Shown here: positions 48,847 to 57,337 of the stretch, piece after piece
Position numbering within the stretch: the stretch's first letter is position 1
How the letters are laid out: every line of letters starts with the position of its first letter
Assembly: GCF_001625445.1 (NCBI RefSeq)
Contig: NZ_LWHG01000004.1
Span: 1 to 64,000, forward strand
DNA: 64,000 nucleotides
DNA from: Haladaptatus sp. R4
Lineage (GTDB): Archaea > Halobacteriota > Halobacteria > Halobacteriales > Haladaptataceae
Reading direction: 5' to 3'
Notes under the pieces: model-generated
Database searches by the model: none
Told to the model about the DNA's origin: nothing
The model's input: the letters and a program-made list of their open reading frames with translations, nothing else
Made by a program: the position numbers and the translations under genes

Positions 48847-49892
48847 TCGTCGAGGGGAGCGTTGAGACACATCGTTCCCGGCGTATCCTTACACTGACAC
48901 TGGCGGAACTGGTAGTACGACGGGTCGAACCCGGCGACGAACGGTTCCACGAGGTCGGCGAGAACGTCGGCGAATCGCTCGTCGTCGTGCGGAACCGGTA
49001 CGCGGTAGAAGTCGAGACCCGCTTCTTCGGCTTCCTCGCGGAGTTCGTCGTCCAGTTCGGACAGCGTCTCGCTCTGTTCGTGCATGAAGCTGATGGGGTC
49101 CACGACCACGCGCTCCGCGTCGAGGTCGGCGACGACCTCCTCGACTTCGGGTTCCGTCCACGGAATCTCGCGGTTACCGTGGTTCTGGAAGCCGAGCGCG
49201 TACGATTCGAGGCCGAGTTCGCTCGCCATCACGTCGCAGAACTCGTTCACGTACACGTCGTAGCGACTGCCCTCGTCCAGATAGTGGCTCGGCGTTCCGT
49301 GTGCCGAAAACAGCAGTTCGGTGTCGTCGTCGGTCAGGTCGAGGTCTTCCTCGTCGGCGTACTCGCGGATGTTCTCCGCGCGGATCCGGTTGTACGTCGG
49401 GTGTCTGTGCCATCCCGTCACCTCGTGGACCGGCACGTCCCAGTCCCGCTCCTCTACCGCGTTCGTGAGTTCTTCGAGCGAGGCGACGGTGGTCGAGGCT
49501 CCACAGAGCGGGTAGGCGGGAAGCCCGATGAGTTCATCGACGCCGTCCTCGCGGGCCTGCTCGACTGCGTCCCCGATGTACGGTTCGGTGAACTGGAACC
49601 CGACGTAGGTCGTCGCGTCGAATCCCCGTTCGTCGAGTTCGGCCTCCAGCGCGTCGGCTTGCGCTTTTGCCTGTGGGTCGAGCGGCGAACCGCCGATTTC
49701 CTCGTACTCCTCGATGAGTCCGGGGGCGCGTCGCTCGGCCAACTGCCGGGACCGTTGGCGCGCTTCCTCCTCGGTGGTGTCCCCTTCGAGGTCGGCGTTG
49801 TTCATGAAAATGCGCTCGAGATAGCCGAGCACGTTCTCCCGCGTCGGTTCGTCCGGCTCGCCGAAATTGAGTACCACGACGCCAGTCGTCAT
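48843..49892 (-). CDS. hemH: ferrochelatase
   Basis: A 349-residue enzyme inserting ferrous iron into a porphyrin. The catalytic His is in LLFSAHGTPSHYLDE, and SFMHEQSETLSELD carries the conserved Glu. The IGGSPLDPQA and VGFQFTEPYIGDAV segments are typical. The C-terminus has three cysteines in CQCKDTPGTMC, resembling the [2Fe-2S] ligand cluster of some bacterial and animal ferrochelatases; a fourth ligand is not obvious. Start at 49892 (MTTGVVVLNFGEPDEP). Confidence 0.92.
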   Translation of the reverse strand: MTTGVVVLNFGEPDEPTRENVLGYLERIFMNNADLEGDTTEEEARQRSRQLAERRAPGLIEEYEEIGGSPLDPQAKAQADALEAELDERGFDATTYVGFQFTEPYIGDAVEQAREDGVDELIGLPAYPLCGASTTVASLEELTNAVEERDWDVPVHEVTGWHRHPTYNRIRAENIREYADEEDLDLTDDDTELLFSAHGTPSHYLDEGSRYDVYVNEFCDVMASELGLESYALGFQNHGNREIPWTEPEVEEVVADLDAERVVVDPISFMHEQSETLSELDDELREEAEEAGLDFYRVPVPHDDERFADVLADLVEPFVAGFDPSYYQFRQCQCKDTPGTMCLNAPLDE

Positions 49893-50115
49893 AGTCGATG
49901 TTCGGGGCGGATACGCCGAATAGTTGTCGTTTGCCGCGTCGTCGAGGATTTTATCACGGGGTAGACGGCGTCCAGTTTGGGAAACGAATGTCATCCGAAA
50001 CCCCGCATCTGTGCCGTCGAATCGTCCGAAAAGACGCATATTTCGTTCGATACGGACATCGCCGGAGATGTCTCTCGTGAACGATTCCCAGTTTTCCCCT
50101 CGATTCCTTTTTAGG

Positions 50116-50423
50116 CTAGAGCCACTCGGCGGCCCACAGTTCTAGCTCCTCGAAGATCGGACAGAGCGAGCGACCTTTCTCGTTGAGGCTGTAGTAGGTC
50201 GCTATCGGCGCGTCTTCCTCGGTACGGCGACTGACGAAACCCATCTCGCCGAGGTCGTCCAACACGCGCGAGAGCGTCCGCGAACTCGCACCCGTCGAGC
50301 GTTTGAGTTCGTTGAAGCGCTTCTCGCCGTCCTGTAGATCGTGGAGGACGACAACCGCCATTGGGACCCGATTTGCTCGACCGATTTTACGACCGGGCAG
50401 ACGTCAAGAGATTCCGAAGACAT
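50116..50423 (-). CDS. HxlR-family winged-helix regulator (frameshifted)
   Basis: About 102 residues. N-terminus MSSESLDVCPVVKSVEQIGSQW and the core VVLHDLQDGEKRFNELKRSTGASSRTL are in different frames, with the break near 50360. The wing and tail (GRSLCPIFEELELWAAEW) fit HxlR proteins, which often sense redox or aldehyde stress; Cys8 is in the position used for sensing in some members. Confidence 0.82.
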
Positions 50424-50657
50424 ACGTGTTCTCGTTGCACCCAACTCCGCGAAGGTATATATCGGTTCGTATTCCAACCACGTAACAAAGTGATACCGAA
50501 CATAGTCGGCAGGTTGGTCGGAAGGTCGAGCGTCGGATCGGGAGGTTTCTCACCGACTCGTCGAAACGTTTCGAGCTAGTAACTCGTCGACCCACTCGCT
50601 CGATGACGCCAACCTCTAACCTAAATTATTTATTCTCTGGGTTTGGCAATATTTGGT

Positions 50658-51105
50658 ATGAAACGGGCACTCGCCGTCATCGAGGCATCCGAGTCGGCAA
50701 AAGAATTGGTTCGGGAAGCGGGCGAACTCGCTGCGGGCGTCGAGGCGGAACTCGTCTTGCTCCACGTCACGACCAACGACGAGTACGAGGAGACGCGAAC
50801 GTCCCTGGAACGAATTCCGAACCTCGAAAGCTCCTACACCGCAGGGCAAGCGCTCGAAGGTGCTCGACAGTTCGCTGCTGACCTCGGGCGACGAGGTGCT
50901 CGACGGCGTCGACGTCGAACACGAGTCGGTGGGTCGCATCGGCGACGAGCGCGACGAAATTCTCGCCACCGCGAACGACCTCGGCTGTGACCACGTCTTC
51001 CTCGCGGGCCGGAAGCGTTCCCCGACGGGGAAAGCGCTGTTCGGCGACCGAACGCAGTCGGTCATCCTCGATTTCGACGGCGCCGTCACCGTCGTCACGG
51101 AATGA
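50658..51105 (+). CDS. universal stress protein UspA (frameshifted)
   Basis: About 149 residues. Motifs are MKRALAVIEASESAKE and ELVLLHV at the start, and DHVFLAGRKRSPTGKALFGD and SVILDFDGAVTVVTE at the end. The last motif is the usual nucleotide-binding GRxxxGKALFGDxxQxVI type. The break is near 50885. Cytoplasmic stress-response protein; ligand unknown. Confidence 0.85.
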
Positions 51106-51167
51106 TCCTCCCGTCGTTTCCTCCGAACCACAACACGTAAGTTGATGCTCCGCTGACAATCGTATCA

Positions 51168-51530
51168 ATGTTGGGACGATTGTTCGGTAGTGAACCTGTT
51201 TCTTCACCGATAGAGCTGTCCCACGACGACCTGTTCAACCTGTGTCGCGTCGAACGCCGACGACACGCCATCTCCATCATGGCGAACGTGTCAGACGTGA
51301 TTCCGATGCGGACGCTCGTGGACGAAGTCACCGCTCGGGAGTTCGGCTCTGATTGGACGACGGACAACCGAACGACCGTCTACACGACGTTTTATCAACA
51401 GCACATCTCGGTCCTGGAGGACGCCGACGTGTTGTCCGCGCCCGACGGTCCCAGCGGCACGCTGTATCCGGAAGGCAACGCGGAACCGCTCGCGGAGCTG
51501 ATCACGTTCATCGGGACGATTACCGACTGA
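51168..51530 (+). CDS. DUF7344-like HTH protein
   Basis: A 120-residue haloarchaeal protein with the ELSHDDLFNLCRVERRRHAISI start and a VYTTFYQQHISVLEDADV helix, the same plan as the HTH part of 17531-18127 but without membrane helices. Probable DNA-binding regulator of unknown target. Confidence 0.7.
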   Translation: MLGRLFGSEPVSSPIELSHDDLFNLCRVERRRHAISIMANVSDVIPMRTLVDEVTAREFGSDWTTDNRTTVYTTFYQQHISVLEDADVLSAPDGPSGTLYPEGNAEPLAELITFIGTITD

Positions 51531-51537
51531 CTCGTCG

Positions 51538-52080
51538 TTACCAATCGCCATCGAGCTTCCGTCGTGCGACCAGATAACCGGCGTGCGTTCGCCATCGTCT
51601 CCCGCTCTCGACGTGCTCCACCCGGTACCGCGAACCACAACTTCCGCACCGTCGTTCCGCCGGTCTCTTGACCGCCTCGGAGGCACGAAACCGCCGTGCC
51701 TCCCAGTCACAGGACGAACAGACGAGGCGGAGACGCGCGTCCGCGAACGAACGACAGTGACGTGGTGCGTCGAGTTCGCGCGCCTTCGCTTTGAACCGTC
51801 GTCCGTGTCCGGACTCGCTGAACCGTTGAAACTCCCACGCGTGAACCAGTTCGTGTCGAATCGTCCCCGTGAACTCGTCCCACCCGAACGAGCGATAGGC
51901 CTCCCACGTCAACCGAATCGTCACCTGCTCGGTTCGGTGATCGTAGAGACAGGCACCCGCACGGCGGACTGCGCGGTCCGAACACTCCCACTCGATCCGT
52001 TCGAAATCTACCGGGATCGGAACCGTTCTGGCGTAGCGTTCCGCTGCGTCGAGCAACTCATCGCGGGTTTCCGGCCCCAT
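51538..52080 (-). CDS. SprT-like zinc metalloprotease
   Basis: A 180-residue protein. The zinc-peptidase motif HELVHAW (HExxH) and a third His in SGHGRRFK are present, followed by a zinc ribbon with CSSC and CGSC. SprT/Spartan-like proteins act on DNA-protein crosslinks in eukaryotes; the archaeal role is unproven. Starts 59 bp before the gene downstream on the same strand. Confidence 0.85.
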   Translation of the reverse strand: MGPETRDELLDAAERYARTVPIPVDFERIEWECSDRAVRRAGACLYDHRTEQVTIRLTWEAYRSFGWDEFTGTIRHELVHAWEFQRFSESGHGRRFKAKARELDAPRHCRSFADARLRLVCSSCDWEARRFRASEAVKRPAERRCGSCGSRYRVEHVESGRRWRTHAGYLVARRKLDGDW

Positions 52081-52139
52081 CGGACGATGGTTCGAATCGA
52101 CGGATTATAGCGTTGCCCGTCTCCACCAGTCCGACCCGA

Positions 52140-52427
52140 CTACAGCCGATGGAGCCGACCGGTCTGACAGTAGGGGCACCTATCGTCGGGTTCCGGCCGT
52201 GTGCTGACCCGTCCACACATCGAACACACCCGAAGGACTCGTTCCCACCGCTCCCGTTCCGCTTCGAGCGTCGCCACTCTTCGCTGGGTTTCCGCGAGGC
52301 GTCGATGCAGGGACTCGATTTCGGCGTGTAACCGCTCGTAAAGTCGATGTTCCGTTTCGTGTTGTGGGTCCGAAGCTTCGATTCGTGGACGGCGAGAACC
52401 CATTCCACCGTGGTTGTCCGACGTCAT
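52140..52427 (-). CDS. coiled-coil zinc-ribbon protein
   Basis: A 95-residue protein starting MTSDNHGGMGSRRP. A predicted coiled coil (about 30-65, heptad-like, LHRRLAETQRRVATLEAE) leads to a zinc ribbon with CSMCGR and CPYC. It is immediately upstream of the SprT gene on the same strand. No family recognised. Confidence 0.65.
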   Translation of the reverse strand: MTSDNHGGMGSRRPRIEASDPQHETEHRLYERLHAEIESLHRRLAETQRRVATLEAERERWERVLRVCSMCGRVSTRPEPDDRCPYCQTGRLHRL

Positions 52428-52676
52428 GCTTCTCGATAAACGAACGTGACGAACGACCATGAATGGGACGGCGCCGTCCGACCGGCCCTTGCTATATAAT
52501 GCACTTGTAATGGAAAGCCGAACCGCGAATAGCCGAGGGCTTTTTGTTTTCGTTGGGGACGGTGGCGGAACGTGTTGACGACTATCAGTCAGGCTACGCA
52601 CCTTCCCGGTGCGTTTATCTATACTTTACACTCACGAGACTATTCTTCCTATATTTCGCAAGAATGGGAGGTTTAG

Positions 52677-53006
52677 CTACTCCGTCACATCGTCGGGTCG
52701 CACGACTTCGAGTGGTGCGTAGAGTCGCTTTCGAGCGTCGGGAAGATATAACCGTTCCTCGATGAGGTTCTCCTCTTTGAGTTTCATCAGTGCATCACGT
52801 GTCGTGCGTGCCGGTAGCAAGGCATCCGTCCGAACCTGCTGTTGTGTCATCGGCGCTTCGTCCGTGAGAACCCGATAGACGAGTTTCGCACTCGGTGGCA
52901 GTTCGATGAGCCGTTCGAATCGGTCTTGGGGGGTAGTGTTACTGCCGGAGCGTCCGGCAAAATCGACCACTGGAGTTCGGCATACCAGTCCTTTCTTCGG
53001 AGTCAT
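52677..53006 (-). CDS. small winged-helix (MarR-like) regulator, paralogue
   Basis: A 109-residue DNA-binding protein with IELPPSAKLVYRVL, the helix-turn-helix TQQQVRTDALLPARTTRDAL and the wing LPDARKRLYAPLE. It clearly resembles the protein at 25021-25296. Its N-terminal extension of 25 residues is uncertain. Confidence 0.8.
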   Translation of the reverse strand: MTPKKGLVCRTPVVDFAGRSGSNTTPQDRFERLIELPPSAKLVYRVLTDEAPMTQQQVRTDALLPARTTRDALMKLKEENLIEERLYLPDARKRLYAPLEVVRPDDVTE

Positions 53007-53170
53007 CCCTGTTATTTATTCCGGTATTGGTGAATGTATGCTAGACCGGATGCTTAAGCACATATTTAACTATTCTTGGATTTCGTAACCACAAGATATA
53101 AAGATGCTTTAGCGAATGGTTCATTAACAAATTCCGTTCGGTGGAAAAACCGGCACACTCGAATCCAATC

Positions 53171-53737
53171 ATGGCTGTTGAAGAACCAACGATACTCGTC
53201 GTCGATGACGAGGCAGACGTAACCGACCTCTATGCGACGTGGTTAGAGGACTCCTACGACGTTCAGCGAGCGTACGAAGGCCGTGAGGCGCTGGACATGC
53301 TCGACGACGAGGTCGATGTCGTCTTGCTCGACCGACGAATGCCCGGTCTCTCCGGCGACGAGGTGCTCGCGGAACTTCGAAACCGCGAACTTCACTCCCG
53401 AGTCGTGATGGTGACTGCCGTCAAACCCGATTACGACATCATCGATATGGGATTCGACGACTATCTCGTCAAACCCGTCTCGAAGGACGACCTGTACACG
53501 ACCGTCGGTGGAATGCTGACGCGGGTCGAATACGACGCGAAGATGCAGGAATACTTCTCGCTCGCCTCCAAGAAGGCCGTCCTCGAAACGGAGAAGGACG
53601 AAGACGAACTCCACCGGAACGAGCAGTATCAGGAACTGCAGGCGGAAGTCGAGCGACTTCGTGAGTCCGTCGACGACTCCCGAGACGACCTTGACAGCCA
53701 CGACGACTTCGTCGGCGCGTTTCGCGACCTCGACTGA
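53171..53737 (+). CDS. HalX-domain response regulator
   Basis: A 188-residue protein: a receiver domain (VVDDEADV; phospho-acceptor Asp in VVLLDRRMPG; Lys in YLVKPVSK) followed by a HalX domain (EYDAKMQEYFSLASKKAVLE) with a helical tail. No DNA-binding domain is recognised. HalX proteins are specific to haloarchaea; a partner kinase is not adjacent. Confidence 0.9.
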   Translation: MAVEEPTILVVDDEADVTDLYATWLEDSYDVQRAYEGREALDMLDDEVDVVLLDRRMPGLSGDEVLAELRNRELHSRVVMVTAVKPDYDIIDMGFDDYLVKPVSKDDLYTTVGGMLTRVEYDAKMQEYFSLASKKAVLETEKDEDELHRNEQYQELQAEVERLRESVDDSRDDLDSHDDFVGAFRDLD

Positions 53738-53770
53738 ATCGACCGATTCGACCGATTCAACTGATTTTCC
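53738..53770. repeat. CGACCGATT tandem repeat after the HalX gene
   Basis: Three near-copies of a 9-bp unit (CGACCGATT, CGACCGATT, CAACTGATT) follow the HalX stop codon and precede a T-rich stretch. It could be part of a transcription end. Not an insertion sequence. Confidence 0.5.
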
Positions 53771-53809
53771 GGTCGATACGTTTTTGGGTTCGTTCCGACC
53801 TGTTCTCGT

Positions 53810-54604
53810 ATGAATCTTCCCGACGACTGGACGACGGACTCCCGTCCCGTGAACGGAGTCGATTTACAGTACTACCGCACCGGCGAGGGACCGTCGTTGG
53901 TCATGGCACACGGCTTCTACGCCAACGGTCGATGTTGGGAACCGCTGGTGGCCGATTTGGCGGACGAGTACGACATCGTGACGTACGACGCCCGCGGTCA
54001 CGGTCGGTCCGAGGCCCCAGAATCGGGGTACGGAATCGAGGACCGCGTCGCCAACCTCGTCGGACTCGTCGAAGCGCTCTCCCTCGACGACCCGATCCTG
54101 CTCGGCCATTCGATGGGTGGCTCGACGGCGGCGTGGACGGCCGCGACGCACCCCGACCTCCCGCGTGCGATCGCTCTCGAAGACCCCGCGGGGATGTACG
54201 GACCGCCCGATATGGGTCCGGACGAGCGGGCGGAGACGGTTCGTGAGAACGTCCGCGAATGGTCGAACAGTACGCTTGAGGAACTCGAACGCGACCATCC
54301 GAACTGTGATCCCGGGTTGGCGCGTCGCCTCGCCGTTGCGAACACGGAATGTCGCCCGCAAATCGCCGAAATACCGCGCGAAGGCTATCCCCGTCTGGAG
54401 AGGGCGTTCGCGGATATCACCTGTCCGACGCTCGTGCTCAAGGCGGACGCCGATACGGAGACGCGGGCCGAAGATCTCGACATCGCCGAAAACCTGTCCG
54501 ATGGGCGATTGGTTCACATCCCCGACGCCGGTCACTGCATCTTCCGCGAGCGATACGACCCCGCATACGCCGAGTTACGGGCGTTTCTTCATCGGCTGTC
54601 GTGA
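53810..54604 (+). CDS. alpha/beta hydrolase
   Basis: A 264-residue cytoplasmic enzyme. The nucleophile elbow LGHSMGGS, a catalytic Asp in the LKADADTETRA region and the His in IPDAGHCIF fit the family. The cap domain is short. Substrate unknown. Confidence 0.88.
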   Translation: MNLPDDWTTDSRPVNGVDLQYYRTGEGPSLVMAHGFYANGRCWEPLVADLADEYDIVTYDARGHGRSEAPESGYGIEDRVANLVGLVEALSLDDPILLGHSMGGSTAAWTAATHPDLPRAIALEDPAGMYGPPDMGPDERAETVRENVREWSNSTLEELERDHPNCDPGLARRLAVANTECRPQIAEIPREGYPRLERAFADITCPTLVLKADADTETRAEDLDIAENLSDGRLVHIPDAGHCIFRERYDPAYAELRAFLHRLS

Positions 54605-54681
54605 CGAATGCGCTACCACCTAACGAAATTCTGATGTGATTATCCAAAATGGTAAAGTAGCTGAGTTCACAGCTTTCGGAC

Positions 54682-55044
54682 ATGGGTGACGAGGAGGAAG
54701 CGGAGATACGGAGCGCCCTCGGGTTGGACGACGGAGCGGCCGAATCACCGGAACGACGGTTCGAACGGCGATTGTGCGCCGCCTTGGTGGATGCACGCCG
54801 TGCCGGTGTGGATTACTGGCGACTGTTCGAACTTCTCGAAGGGCAGCAACGCGCGGCGGTTCGAGCGTCGTTTTCGCAGGGTGAGTTCGGTCCCGACCAT
54901 TCGACGGTATCCGAGGAGACCATCCAGTACTCGGAGGTGGTTTACGCCACCGCGACTGCGCTCGATGCGGGCGGGTCGAAGCGCCAACTGCTGTTCAACC
55001 TCGCCAGCGCGTATCAGTTGTTCGAGGACGATTGGTCGGAATAG
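54682..55044 (+). CDS. acidic hypothetical protein
   Basis: A 120-residue acidic, mostly helical protein with no recognised domain. Composition fits a real haloarchaeal gene. Spacing to the hydrolase is 77 bp. Confidence 0.6.
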   Translation: MGDEEEAEIRSALGLDDGAAESPERRFERRLCAALVDARRAGVDYWRLFELLEGQQRAAVRASFSQGEFGPDHSTVSEETIQYSEVVYATATALDAGGSKRQLLFNLASAYQLFEDDWSE

Positions 55045-55140
55045 CCGCCGCTACCCGTGTAGATAAAGAAATACCTCGTGTACCCCTACCCGAGGTACGC
55101 GAGAATTGACGGGGATGTGGTAAATGCTTTGTGTTCTTAC

Positions 55141-55626
55141 TCAGAGTGCGACCGTGTATACCGATTCCCCGTACTCCCCGTCGCCGATTTCCACCGTCGC
55201 CTCGTCGCTCTTCTCGAACCCTAACCGCCGGTAAAATCCGGTTCCCCTCGTGTTCTCCGAGAGCACCATCGCCCGGATTCGTTTCATGTTGATGTCGCGC
55301 AAGTCGCTCCGTAACCGCTCGTACAGCGCGCTTCCGATGCCATCCCCCCAGTGGTCCGGATCGACGTACAGTCGGAGCAGGTCCCCTTCATCCTCGTGAC
55401 ACATCGCGTGACAGAAACCGAGCACGTCGTCGTCCCTGGTCGCCACGAGAAATATCGTCCCCGGTCGCTCGACTGCATCCGTTAGCGAGTCGTCGGAGTA
55501 CCACGAGGCAATCGTTCCGTCGATACTCTCGCCGTCCATGATTTCGGCGTAGGCGTCGCTCCACGCACGACGTGCGACGTCCCGAACCGATTCGAAATCG
55601 TCCTCGTTCGCTGGCCGAATCTTCAT
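55141..55626 (-). CDS. GNAT-family acetyltransferase
   Basis: A 161-residue protein with the GNAT fold. MKIRPANEDDFESVRDV is the N-terminal strand and helix; LYVDPDHWGDGIGSALYE is the acetyl-CoA pyrophosphate-binding motif; ENTRGTGFYRRLGFE is the C-terminal motif. Start at 55626. Substrate unknown. Confidence 0.88.
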   Translation of the reverse strand: MKIRPANEDDFESVRDVARRAWSDAYAEIMDGESIDGTIASWYSDDSLTDAVERPGTIFLVATRDDDVLGFCHAMCHEDEGDLLRLYVDPDHWGDGIGSALYERLRSDLRDINMKRIRAMVLSENTRGTGFYRRLGFEKSDEATVEIGDGEYGESVYTVAL

Positions 55627-55703
55627 TTGTCTCCCCCGGATGGGGGTTCGCCGTGCTCCGTGGTAACGATGATGAATCACAACTCGTGTTGCGGAACGAA
55701 AAG

Positions 55704-56231
55704 TCAGCTTTGTTCGGTCGTCGGTGTTCCGTCCTCGAACACGAGTTTCGTCCCCGACTCGATGCCCGCCCGCTTTGCGAACCCCTGTCGCATCTCGACG
55801 ACGTACTTCGCGTTCCCGTCGCTCCGGTACTCCCGAAGTTTCCAATCGCTCGCGTTCGGTTGCGTGTCCGCGTGGGCGACGTTGAGGACGGTGCCGTCCG
55901 GGCCGACGAAGATCATATCGAGCGGAATCAGCGTGTTCTTCATCCAGAACGACTGTATCTGCGGGTTGCCGAAGACGAACACCATCCCGTGGTTTTTCGG
56001 CAGCGATTTTCGGTACATCAATCCGTGTTCGCGCTCGCTCGGCGAGTTCGCGACTTCGAGCGTCACCGCCGTCCGGTTCTCACCCGCGACGAACGCGGCA
56101 CCGACGGTCTCTTCGACCTTTGTCGTCCGATGTTCGTCCCCGTTTCCACGCTCCTGCCCGAATCCGATGCCCCCGGTACACCCGGCCAGTACGACGAGAC
56201 AGACGACCAACAGGGTCGCGCTCACACGCAT
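55704..56231 (-). CDS. DUF192 lipoprotein
   Basis: A 175-residue protein with a signal peptide ending in the lipobox LAGC (Cys18), then the DUF192 beta-barrel (EREHGLMYRKSLPKNHGMVFVF, FWMKNTLIPLDMIFV). The family is secreted in many prokaryotes; function unknown. Start at 56231. Confidence 0.85.
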   Translation of the reverse strand: MRVSATLLVVCLVVLAGCTGGIGFGQERGNGDEHRTTKVEETVGAAFVAGENRTAVTLEVANSPSEREHGLMYRKSLPKNHGMVFVFGNPQIQSFWMKNTLIPLDMIFVGPDGTVLNVAHADTQPNASDWKLREYRSDGNAKYVVEMRQGFAKRAGIESGTKLVFEDGTPTTEQS

Positions 56232-56333
56232 GCGCCTGAAAACGGGAGCAACTGACAAAAATACGTGGTGCGATTCGACTGACCGTCATCCGTTTACAAT
56301 TGCCGAGAACCGAACTCGCTTCGTCTCTCCGCC

Positions 56334-57089
56334 TCACTCCTGCGTCTCGTCCTTCTGGACCGTCTCCTCGCCGATGAAACGGGGACGCTTTTCGAGCGCG
56401 AGGAAGTTGTTCACGTCCTCGCGGGCCTCCTTCGCTTTGCCCTTCTCGGGATCGTAGTCGCGGCTTCCCTCGCTGCCGAGCGCGTCGTGAAGCGCGTCCA
56501 GGTCCTCGAAGTACAACTCCGCGATGCCGTCGAATTCGGCGTTCTCGGGGTCCGTCGGGAGGACGGTGTCGTACTTGACGACGCCTTCGATTTCGCGGGC
56601 GATGGGCGTGTGGTTGTTCTGCCAGTGGTCCACGAACTCCTCGTGGGTCATGCCGTCCTTGCGGACGAGGAACGCGCTGTGTTTGTACAGGCCGTCGGTG
56701 TCGCCGTTCACGTCGTCCTCGCGGTCGGTACCTCGCGCTGCGGTTTCGTCCTTCTGGGTGACGACTTCGCCGATGAAGCGAGGACGCTCGTTCACGTCGA
56801 GGAAGTTATCGACATCCTCGCGGGCTTCCTTCGCTTTGCCCTTCTCGGGGTCGTAATCGCGGTTGCCCTCGCTGCCAAGGGCGTCGTGGAGCGCGTCCAA
56901 ATCCTCGAAGTACAGTTCGGCGAGTCCGTCGAACTCCGCGGCGTCGGGCGTCACCGGGAGGACGGTGCTGTACTTGACGACGCCCTCGATATCACGTGCG
57001 ATCTTCGTGTGATTGTTCTGCCAGTACTCCACGAACTCCTCGTGGCTCATATCGTCCTTTCGAACCAGCAGGGCAACGTGTTTGTACAT
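56334..57089 (-). CDS. tandem EthD-domain protein
   Basis: A 251-residue protein made of two copies of an EthD-type ferredoxin-like domain (about 1-120 and 135-251). Each starts with a KH.A.LVRKD segment and holds HEEFVxxWQNNHT and YFEDLDALHDALGSEG, then DYDPEKGKAKEAREDV. EthD domains are found in ETBE degradation and in small dimeric barrels. The fusion would make one polypeptide act as a dimer. Start at 57089. Confidence 0.85.
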   Translation of the reverse strand: MYKHVALLVRKDDMSHEEFVEYWQNNHTKIARDIEGVVKYSTVLPVTPDAAEFDGLAELYFEDLDALHDALGSEGNRDYDPEKGKAKEAREDVDNFLDVNERPRFIGEVVTQKDETAARGTDREDDVNGDTDGLYKHSAFLVRKDGMTHEEFVDHWQNNHTPIAREIEGVVKYDTVLPTDPENAEFDGIAELYFEDLDALHDALGSEGSRDYDPEKGKAKEAREDVNNFLALEKRPRFIGEETVQKDETQE

Positions 57090-57186
57090 TTCATTCGAGG
57101 ACACAATCCGTGGTATCATAAAGCACCCGAAGCCGCTCCCGTCCCCTTTTTTCGAACGTGAATCCGTTCCGAGCAACTCCCCCGTT

Positions 57187-57227
57187 AACACCACTATTTC
57201 CGGTGTCACACCACCGTTTCCGATGTT
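57187..57227 (-). repeat. two further copies of the 20-bp motif
   Basis: On the minus strand at 57208-57227 (AACATCGGAAACGGTGGTGT) and 57187-57206 (ACACCGGAAATAGTGGTGTT), spaced 21 bp. They lie 98 bp upstream of the EthD gene and 111 bp from the divergent M24 gene. The first matches the motif of 56-708 closely. Confidence 0.6.
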
Positions 57228-57337
57228 CACAAGTGGTTTCGAAGCGGCGAAAATCCCACCCGATATGGCAGTGCGTCCCCCGAGCACCGACGGGTAAGTC
57301 ACCTACTTTCAATACAAACCTCGGAGTAACGAGAATC

